This document shows positions 16,074 to 21,061 of a DNA stretch of 21,061 nucleotides, piece after piece. The position numbers and the translations under genes are program-made. This stretch comes from Ruminococcus sp. UBA3280 (GTDB lineage Bacteria > Bacillota > Clostridia > Oscillospirales > Ruminococcaceae): assembly GCA_002362175.1 (NCBI GenBank), contig DETU01000064.1, positions 1 through 21,061 on the forward strand. The letters run 5' to 3'. The notes below the pieces were generated by a model. The model saw nothing but the letters and a program-made list of their open reading frames with translations, was not told the origin of the DNA and searched no databases. Every line of letters starts with the position of its first letter. Positions within the stretch are counted from its first letter, which is position 1.

Positions 16074-17165
16074 TTAACAAAAATTTGGATAGTCTATCAT
16101 ATGTGAAAGAAGTGCGATATTAGCCACCGCTTCAACACACGGAACAGCCCTCATAACTGTACACGTTTCACAATCATCAAGACTGAAAGTTTCTCTTGCC
16201 ATAGTATGTAAATTAACGGTTTCCTGCGGTTTTGCAACAGACGGGTCAGGTTTGAAAGAAACTCCGAAAACAATCGGCATACCCGAAGAAATACCGCCTA
16301 AAATTCCGCCGTGATTATTAGTTTCGGTAAGGACGTGACCGTGTTCATCAACATAAAATTCATCATTGTTTTCACTTCCCGTCATTCTTGAAGCTCTGAA
16401 ACCTGCTCCGAACTCAATACCCGTCACACCGGGAATACTGAAAGCAAGCTGTGCAATTGTACTTTCAAGACCGTTGAAAACAGGTGAACCTATTCCGGCA
16501 GGAACGTTAATGGAAGCACATTCAACAACACCGCCGAGCGAGTCACCCTCCTGATGAGCGTTTAATATTCTGCGTGCCATAAGCCAGCCCTTGCGGTCGT
16601 TTATTATGGGAAAATCTTTTTCTCTCATACTTATAATGTGGTCACGTTTAAGATTTACATAATCAAAGGGATTATCTTTAATAGTGTGAATCTGTGCAAT
16701 GTGAGAACCTGTATATATACCACGTCTTTCAAGAATCTGTCCGCAGACCGCACCCGCAAAACAGAGAGGAACGGTAAGGCGTTCCGAAAAATGACCGCCG
16801 TCCCTTACATCATTGAAACCTTTGTAGCGTACTGCACCCGTATAGTCGGCATGACCGGGACGGGCGAGTCTGCCGAGATTTGCAAAATCATCGGTTTCCG
16901 AAACACTGTTCTGAATCAATGCACATAGCGGAGCGCCCGTAGTACGTTCGTTGTATATTCCCGAAATGATATGCGGAGTAGTGCTTTCTTTCCGCAGAAA
17001 GTCCATATTTTCTTTTCTGCGGTTTATTCTTGACATAAATCTGTCCGTTTCTTCTGCGTCTATATATTCACCCGCAGGAAGATTATTTATAGTAACGCCT
17101 ATAGCATTGCTGTGAGCCTCGCCGAATAATGAAACGGAAATCCTGTTATTCCAGACTGATGACAT
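16074..17165 (-). CDS. aroC: Chorismate synthase
   Basis: Converts EPSP to chorismate using reduced FMN, the last step of the shikimate pathway. The 363-residue protein has the N-terminal motif FGEAHSNAIG (14-23) with the conserved His at 18; most relatives read GESHG here. RPGHADYT (102-109), the flavin/substrate region RDGGHFSERLT (121-131) and GGILGGISSGMPI further on are intact. The start overlaps the end of aroA by 20 bp, with its ribosome site GGAGGT inside aroA, so translation of the two is probably coupled. Confidence 0.96.
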   Translation of the reverse strand: MSSVWNNRISVSLFGEAHSNAIGVTINNLPAGEYIDAEETDRFMSRINRRKENMDFLRKESTTPHIISGIYNERTTGAPLCALIQNSVSETDDFANLGRLARPGHADYTGAVRYKGFNDVRDGGHFSERLTVPLCFAGAVCGQILERRGIYTGSHIAQIHTIKDNPFDYVNLKRDHIISMREKDFPIINDRKGWLMARRILNAHQEGDSLGGVVECASINVPAGIGSPVFNGLESTIAQLAFSIPGVTGIEFGAGFRASRMTGSENNDEFYVDEHGHVLTETNNHGGILGGISSGMPIVFGVSFKPDPSVAKPQETVNLHTMARETFSLDDCETCTVMRAVPCVEAVANIALLSHMIDYPNFC

Positions 17166-18393
17166 TTACTTTACCTCCGAGTATTTTATAATCTTTAAAG
17201 AAATCGGGATAGGACTTCTCAACTGCTTCCGCACCTTTTATAATTACACTTCCGTCTGTTTTGGTTGCCGCAACAGCCGCAGCCATTACTATACGGTGGT
17301 CGCCAAAACTGTCAACCGTACCGCCATGCATTGTACCTGTAGGTCGTATAATAAGACCATCTTGTGTCACTTCTGCATTTCCGCCGATATTGTTTATAAG
17401 AGAAGCGGTTGTTTCAAGCCTGTTGCTTTCTTTGATTTTCAGGCGTTCTGCATTATAAATCACGGATTCTTCACTTCCGAAAGACGCAAGTACAGCAAGA
17501 ACAGGCACAAGGTCGGGAATGTCGGAACAGTCTGCACGAAAACTTCCGATATTTCCATTATAACACATACTTTCAATAATATCAAGCACTTTTTTATCTC
17601 CCTGAACACTGTCGGAATTCAGGTTGCCGAGAGTTACCGAAGAACCAAGTGCATTGGCAACATAGAAAAATGCCGCCTGAGAATAGTCGCCTTCAATTTT
17701 TTCGTCGTGCGGTTTATACGTCTGATTTCCTTTTACACGGAAACCGTTTTCCGTTTCTTCAACCGTCACACCGAAACGTTTCATAACATCAATAGTAATA
17801 TCCACATACGGACGTGATTCAAGATGTGAAGTCAGAACAATTTCAGAATCACCGTCAAGAAGAGGAAGTGCGAAAAGAAGCCCTGTAATGAACTGTGACG
17901 AAACGTTGCCTTCTATTTCGTAAGTACCGCTTTGAAGCTGTCCCGACATGGTAAAAGGCATGGTATTGTTATAATCAAATGTTATACCGTGTTTACCGAG
18001 TTCTCTTATGTAGATGTCAATGGGTCTCTGAGGGAGTCTGCCCCTGCCGTGAAATTCGGTTTCAATACCGAGTGCCGCCGCAACAGGTATAATAAACCTT
18101 AATGTCGAACCGCTTTCGTTGCAGTCAACAACGGCTTTTTCAGGCTTATTTTTAATTCCGAATATGTGCTGTGTCATGCTGTCATGCTGTCCGACAAGAA
18201 AACCTGCTCCGAGTGCTGACATAGCGTTAACAGTAGCTTCAATGTCCTTTGAAAAGCTTATCCCGCCTATCATTGATTCTTCATCTTTTCCGTCTGCGAG
18301 TGCCGCACAAATCAATGCCCTGTGTGCCACGCTCTTTGACGACGGAATTTCAACGTTTCCTTTAAGTTTCGACGGAGTAATTTTTATATCCAT
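17146..18393 (-). CDS. aroA: 3-phosphoshikimate 1-carboxyvinyltransferase (EPSP synthase)
   Basis: Adds enolpyruvyl from phosphoenolpyruvate to shikimate-3-phosphate. The 415-residue protein shows the shikimate-phosphate site PSSKSVAHR (17-25), NESGSTLRF (92-100) in place of the usual GNAGT-type loop, RLPQRPID, KIKESNRLE and the C-terminal GDHRIVMA. The two-domain length is normal. It starts 2 bp after the aroB stop with GGGGGA as ribosome site, inside the aroB end. The altered GNAGT loop makes glyphosate sensitivity unpredictable from sequence alone. Confidence 0.95.
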   Translation of the reverse strand: MDIKITPSKLKGNVEIPSSKSVAHRALICAALADGKDEESMIGGISFSKDIEATVNAMSALGAGFLVGQHDSMTQHIFGIKNKPEKAVVDCNESGSTLRFIIPVAAALGIETEFHGRGRLPQRPIDIYIRELGKHGITFDYNNTMPFTMSGQLQSGTYEIEGNVSSQFITGLLFALPLLDGDSEIVLTSHLESRPYVDITIDVMKRFGVTVEETENGFRVKGNQTYKPHDEKIEGDYSQAAFFYVANALGSSVTLGNLNSDSVQGDKKVLDIIESMCYNGNIGSFRADCSDIPDLVPVLAVLASFGSEESVIYNAERLKIKESNRLETTASLINNIGGNAEVTQDGLIIRPTGTMHGGTVDSFGDHRIVMAAAVAATKTDGSVIIKGAEAVEKSYPDFFKDYKILGGKVNVISLE

Positions 18394-18395
18394 TA

Positions 18396-19436
18396 TTATT
18401 CCCCCATAATTCTTTCAAATTCACTTACAGAAGTCTTGCGGATTTCAGCTTTTCCTACCGTTCCGCATACTATGTAGCTTATATTTCCTGATTCACGTTT
18501 CTTGTCCTTTGAACAGTAAGGAAGAAGTTCACGCATAGGTGCTTCCGTATCTGTTGGCAGTTCATAGGCAATGAGACATTTTTTAAGTCTTTCGGAAAGA
18601 TTAGGTGCGAACTTGTCGGTAATAAGGCACATTCCGACCGCTACACCCATACCGTGAGTATAATCCGTGTAATTATGCCAGCCCTCAATTGCATGACCGA
18701 GAGTGTGACCGAAATTCAAAATCATTCTTTCACCTTTGTCAAATTCGTCATTCTCCACAACGTCACGTTTTATGTCAATGCAGGTATAAACAATTTCGTC
18801 CATTATTTCATCAACATTTCCGAGATTATGACGTTCAAGCATTTCAAAAAGTTTTCTGTCACGAATCATGCCGTATTTTATTACTTCCGCCATACCGCAT
18901 GAAAGTATATCGGGCGTAAGGGTTTTCAATGTGTCGCTGTCACATATTACAAGAGCAGGCTGTTTGAACGCTCCGACAAGATTTTTTCCGTCGGGAATAT
19001 CAACAGCAGTTTTTCCACCTACCGAAGAATCAACCTGAGCAAGCAGGGTTGTGGGAATCTGTACAAAGTCAACACCTCTGAGAAAGCAAGCAGCCGCAAA
19101 GCCTGTAATATCGCCCACTACTCCGCCACCAAGGGCAATAAGAATGTCACTTCTTGTAATATTGTTCTCACAAAGAAAATGAAATATCTGTCCGAGAACA
19201 GAAAGATTTTTTGACTGTTCACCGTTCGGAAAAGCAAACACAGAACACTCAAAGCCGTTTCCCTCAAGAGATTTTACCACTGTATCAGCATAAAGTCTTT
19301 CTACAATATCGTCAGTAATAATCGCAGCCTTCCTTGATTTTGTAACGGAAGAAACATATTCACCGCATTTTTCAATGCTTCCCCGTTCTATAAGAACTTC
19401 ATACGGACTGCTTGTTTTTATACTTATCTTTTTCAT
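18396..19436 (-). CDS. aroB: 3-dehydroquinate synthase
   Basis: Cyclises DAHP to 3-dehydroquinate using NAD and a divalent metal. The 346-residue protein has GGGVVGD (103-109) for NAD, VDSSVGGK (135-142), and the metal-ligand segment LNFGHTLGHAIE. I chose ATG 19436 because GGAGGT stands 4 nt before it; a TTG at 19451 is in frame but upstream of that site. It is the first gene of the operon, preceded by a leader with a terminator, so expression is probably controlled by premature termination. Confidence 0.96.
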   Translation of the reverse strand: MKKISIKTSSPYEVLIERGSIEKCGEYVSSVTKSRKAAIITDDIVERLYADTVVKSLEGNGFECSVFAFPNGEQSKNLSVLGQIFHFLCENNITRSDILIALGGGVVGDITGFAAACFLRGVDFVQIPTTLLAQVDSSVGGKTAVDIPDGKNLVGAFKQPALVICDSDTLKTLTPDILSCGMAEVIKYGMIRDRKLFEMLERHNLGNVDEIMDEIVYTCIDIKRDVVENDEFDKGERMILNFGHTLGHAIEGWHNYTDYTHGMGVAVGMCLITDKFAPNLSERLKKCLIAYELPTDTEAPMRELLPYCSKDKKRESGNISYIVCGTVGKAEIRKTSVSEFERIMGE

Positions 19437-19450
19437 AAATACCTCCGCCA

Positions 19451-19487
19451 AAACAAAACCACCGCTTAATTCACACTAAGCAGCGGT
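19451..19487 (-). terminator. Leader terminator (attenuator) before aroB
   Basis: On the - strand ACCGCTGCTTA (19487-19477) pairs with TAAGCGGTGGT (19468-19458) as 11 bp with two G-U pairs and an 8-nt loop, followed by TTTGTTTTGG. It lies between the promoter and the aroB start, so it can only act on the aro transcript itself. That makes it an attenuator rather than an end-of-operon signal. Confidence 0.8.
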
Positions 19488-19502
19488 CTGATTTATATTC
19501 AT
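19476..19502 (-). CDS. Third short leader ORF (8 codons)
   Basis: ATG 19502 encodes MNINQTAA and stops inside the 5' arm of the terminator. GAGGA lies 7 nt upstream. A ribosome here would cover the terminator stem. It may be chance; I list it because its start site and stop position are suggestive. Confidence 0.3.
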   Translation of the reverse strand: MNINQTAA

Positions 19503-19517
19503 ATAAATTTCCTCGTG

Positions 19518-19577
19518 CCAAGCGAATTATTTTTTATATTAAAAAATAAACCTGCATTGAAAAAACAATCCGCCTGA
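19518..19577 (-). promoter_or_regulatory. Long leader stem-loop in the aroB transcript
   Basis: On the - strand TCAGGCGGATTGTTTTTT (19577-19560) pairs with AAAAAATAATTCGCTTGG (19535-19518) as 18 continuous pairs, five of them G-U, around a 24-nt loop. The upstream arm lies inside the aromatic-rich leader ORF. The downstream arm begins at that ORF's stop codon. Eight nucleotides of the downstream arm (19525-19518) can instead pair with the 3' arm of the leader terminator (19469-19462). Confidence 0.65.
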
Positions 19578-19608
19578 ATTCATAAACGACCCTCCAGAAA
19601 ATTTCCAT
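19534..19608 (-). CDS. Aromatic-rich leader peptide (24 codons)
   Basis: ATG 19608 opens 24 codons ending at TAA 19534. Residues 4, 11, 16 and 22 are Phe, 9 and 21 are Tyr, and 5 is Trp: seven aromatic residues of 24, with all three aromatic amino acids present. AAAGGA lies 5 nt upstream. The start point predicted from the promoter is only about 15 nt before the ATG. Phe-11 and Phe-16 fall inside the upstream arm of the long leader stem. I infer a regulatory leader peptide that senses charged aromatic tRNAs. A short ORF in another frame competes for this role. Confidence 0.55.
   Translation of the reverse strand: MEIFWRVVYEFRRIVFSMQVYFLI
19539..19583 (-). CDS. Alternative leader ORF in a second frame (14 codons)
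   Basis: ATG 19583 encodes MNSGGLFFQCRFIF, with four Phe among 14 residues and a stronger ribosome site (GGAGGG, 6 nt upstream) than the overlapping 24-codon ORF. It could be the true leader peptide, or both could be read. T-rich sequence alone can raise Phe content, so this is weaker evidence than the Trp/Tyr/Phe mix of the other frame. Confidence 0.4.
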   Translation of the reverse strand: MNSGGLFFQCRFIF

Positions 19609-19628
19609 AAATATCCTTTATTTTCTAT

Positions 19629-19657
19629 ATTATATCATATGTATTCGGCATTGTCAA
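19629..19657 (-). promoter_or_regulatory. Promoter of the aro operon
   Basis: On the - strand: perfect TTGACA (19657-19652), 17 bp, perfect TATAAT (19634-19629), with TGA as extended -10. Transcription should start near 19622, giving a leader of about 186 nt before aroB. A promoter this strong is typical of genes controlled after initiation. Confidence 0.92.
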
Positions 19658-19719
19658 CATATTTTTATAAGGATTTTAAATGCATTAACGCCCGTTTTCA
19701 ACACTTTTTGATTAAAGTA

Positions 19720-19748
19720 TGGACAATCTGACATAAATATGTTATAAT
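19720..19748 (+). promoter_or_regulatory. Promoter of the small membrane protein operon
   Basis: TGGACA (19720-19725), 17 bp, TATAAT (19743-19748), with TGT as extended -10. It lies 21 bp before the start codon at 19770 and is divergent from the aro promoter. Confidence 0.85.
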
Positions 19749-19769
19749 TTCATTGAAAGGAGAAATTCT

Positions 19770-19979
19770 ATGATAAACTCATCAAAAACATTTATGTCAT
19801 TTATACTGTCAGCCACACAGCCGTCAAGAACAGTAGTTCTTATAATTGTGCTTTTACTGTTTACTCTGACCTTTATCATCTCAGCAGTTGTAACATACAG
19901 GATACGCAAAAAGAAACTTTCCGAAAAATCACAGCAGAATCTTAATGATAAAAATTCAGAACAATCTTCGGGAAGGTGA
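19770..19979 (+). CDS. Small single-pass membrane protein, unknown function
   Basis: A 69-residue protein that I do not recognise. Residues 21-43 form one hydrophobic segment (TVVLIIVLLLFTLTFIISAV), followed by RIRKKK, which predicts a cytoplasmic C-terminus. The tail is polar, rich in Ser, Asn, Gln and Lys. AAAGGAG is well placed. Its TGA stop lies inside the ribosome site of the next ORF, which is in the same frame. Confidence 0.7.
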   Translation: MINSSKTFMSFILSATQPSRTVVLIIVLLLFTLTFIISAVVTYRIRKKKLSEKSQQNLNDKNSEQSSGR

Positions 19980-19985
19980 TTTTTT

Positions 19986-20264
19986 ACGGCTAAAGATATA
20001 GACCTTTATATAAATACAGAATACTGCGGTTTTTACACACTCTCAACAATAGAAGAATATTTTGACGAATATTACCTGAAAGCAACTGAAATGTCACGCC
20101 TGACCGACTGGGACGAAATTATACTTTATGCCATTTTTGCCTATGACCACTATACAGGCGGTATTCTGTCCGCAGACTTCATGCTTCTGCGTATGCCATA
20201 CGAAAAATATGTGAAACTTTGCAGAATCGTTTCAGACGATTGCAGAATGTTTTTCAAATACTGA
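19986..20264 (+). CDS. Unknown acidic protein with apparent ACG start
   Basis: An open frame of 92 codons that looks coding: balanced composition, acidic and Tyr-rich (DIDLYINTEYCGFYTL, then TDWDEIILYAIFAYDHYTGG). It begins right after the stop of the preceding gene, in the same frame. GGAAGGTGA stands 6 nt before ACG 19986, where an ATG would be expected. The first in-frame ATG is 20091, with no ribosome site, leaving only 57 codons and removing a third of the protein. Possibilities are a rare ACG start, stop-codon readthrough from the gene before, a mutated start (pseudogene) or a sequencing error. I do not recognise the family. Confidence 0.55.
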   Translation, partial: TAKDIDLYINTEYCGFYTLSTIEEYFDEYYLKATEMSRLTDWDEIILYAIFAYDHYTGGILSADFMLLRMPYEKYVKLCRIVSDDCRMFFKY

Positions 20265-20291
20265 TAAAATAATATGAAAACGGAGGATAAT

Positions 20292-21061
20292 ATGAAAAAA
20301 AAATTATCAGCATTAATTACTGCTGTCCTCACTGTCTCAATGATACCCCTTAACGTTTATGCGGAGGAAAATTCAGGTGACGACACAAAATATACTCTTA
20401 CCTTTACGGATTTTGACGGAAATACAATGGAAACTATGGAAGTAAGTCCTGACGAAAAAATTGACTATTCAAAAATTGATACTTCTTCACTTCACACTCA
20501 CCTCGATACTTATACGGAACAGGATTTTTATATGTGGAGTGCAACCCCTGAATACATAGATTCCGACACAGTTATAAATGCTCTCTACAAAAAAGCGACA
20601 ATTTCAGTTGACAGTATGCCCAATATAACAGAATACCATACAAAAGAAGGCGAAGTTTCTCTCGACGGTCTTTCTGTTTCGATAAGACTTGATATACAGA
20701 CACCCGTTACCGACGAAAACGGTAATTACTTTGTCTCATCACAGACAGAAAATATAACTTCAAGCTGTTATGCGGAAGTTTCCTCTCTTGCTGAACTTTT
20801 TGCAGAAGAAAAAACTGCATCTGTAAATGTATTCCCTCCGGGAGACAACAAACCCATTGTAACATATGAAATAACCCTGCTTGACGAACCCGTTGAAACA
20901 AAATATACTCTTACTTTCACAGACTTTGACGGAAATATAATGGAAACTATGGAAGTAAGTCCTGACGAAAAAATTGACTATTCAAAAATTGATACCTCCG
21001 CACTTCATACTCACCCCGATATATACACGGAACAGGATTTTTATATGTGGAGTGCAACCCC
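20292..21061 (+). CDS. Secreted repeat protein, 5' part (runs off the window)
   Basis: A gene of at least 256 codons, open at the right edge. It starts with a clear signal peptide (MKKKLSALITAVLTVSMIPL, cleavage likely after NVYA at residue 24). Residues 33-203 are a 171-residue unit beginning KYTLTFTDFDGNTMETMEV. A second copy starts at residue 204 and continues past the end. The unit opening and FYMWSATP, VINALYKKA resemble InlB/Flg_new-type beta-grasp repeats of surface proteins; this is inference. GGAGG lies 6 nt upstream. It follows the two small genes by 27 bp and may be cotranscribed. Any cell-wall anchor would lie outside the window. Confidence 0.85.
   Translation, partial: MKKKLSALITAVLTVSMIPLNVYAEENSGDDTKYTLTFTDFDGNTMETMEVSPDEKIDYSKIDTSSLHTHLDTYTEQDFYMWSATPEYIDSDTVINALYKKATISVDSMPNITEYHTKEGEVSLDGLSVSIRLDIQTPVTDENGNYFVSSQTENITSSCYAEVSSLAELFAEEKTASVNVFPPGDNKPIVTYEITLLDEPVETKYTLTFTDFDGNIMETMEVSPDEKIDYSKIDTSALHTHPDIYTEQDFYMWSAT
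20388..21061 (+). repeat. Tandem 513-bp intragenic repeat (second copy incomplete)
   Basis: The stretch 20388-20548 recurs at 20901-21061 with about 14 differences in 161 bp by eye, mostly silent or conservative. The period is 513 bp, exactly 171 codons. The second copy is cut by the window end, so copy number is unknown. Confidence 0.9.

Noticed and set aside
17296..17817. A 173-codon + strand ORF.
   Set aside because: It lies wholly antisense inside aroA, with no ribosome site and no recognisable domain.
19437..19628. A T-box riboswitch for the aro operon.
   Set aside because: The leader lacks the conserved T-box sequence (AGGGTGGNACCGCG) and the stem I features; GGTGGT in the terminator is only a short partial match.
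20150..20332. A 60-codon - strand ORF.
   Set aside because: It is antisense across the unknown ORF and the signal-peptide region of the secreted protein, with no ribosome site.

Overview
The window looks like a chromosomal segment of a low-GC, spore-forming Clostridia member, most likely a Ruminococcus-like Oscillospiraceae. This is inferred from gene content: SpoIIE and YunB for sporulation, a glgB-glgC-glgD-glgA glycogen operon with the Firmicutes-type GlgD subunit, small Clostridia-type families (UPF0735, DUF4364, a DUF6514-like protein), and strong GGAGG ribosome sites. I see no rRNA, tRNA, CRISPR array, transposase or phage gene.

Layout: (1) 1-418 holds a terminator for an upstream gene, a cluster of six identical GTTGAAAA octamers on both strands, and a good sigma-A-type promoter. 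(2) 419-2096, + strand: an ACT-domain protein and homoserine dehydrogenase. (3) 2222-3531: three small-to-medium genes, a GyrI-like protein (+), a PC4/YdbC-like protein (-) and a DUF6514-like protein (-) whose promoter and start are spanned by an 11-bp inverted repeat. (4) 3668-9565, - strand: a complete glycogen operon transcribed glgB, glgC, glgD, glgA. (5) 9743-15428: spoIIE (-), an EF-G/TetM-like GTPase fused to a YacP/Rae1-like NYN nuclease domain (-), and divergent yunB (+). (6) 15469-19436, - strand: aroB, aroA, aroC and a DUF4364 gene in a tight operon. Its leader at 19437-19657 has a consensus promoter, a short ORF rich in Phe/Tyr/Trp codons, an 18-bp stem and an intrinsic terminator before aroB. 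(7) 19720-21061, + strand: a one-pass membrane protein, a 92-codon ORF that seems to lack a normal start codon, and the 5' part of a secreted protein with 171-residue tandem repeats.

How the genes work together: glgC (with GlgD) makes ADP-glucose, GlgA polymerises it and GlgB branches it, giving a storage polysaccharide. aroB, aroA and aroC cover dehydroquinate synthase, EPSP synthase and chorismate synthase. Hom opens the threonine/methionine branch.

The two observations I consider most worth attention are: (a) the aroB leader, which reads like a ribosome-mediated attenuator responsive to aromatic amino acids, with three pairing states that fit classic attenuation logic; and (b) the translational GTPase-NYN nuclease fusion, which joins an A-site-binding factor to a domain related to the A-site mRNA endonuclease Rae1 and lacks the Tet(M) loop motif expected for tetracycline protection.
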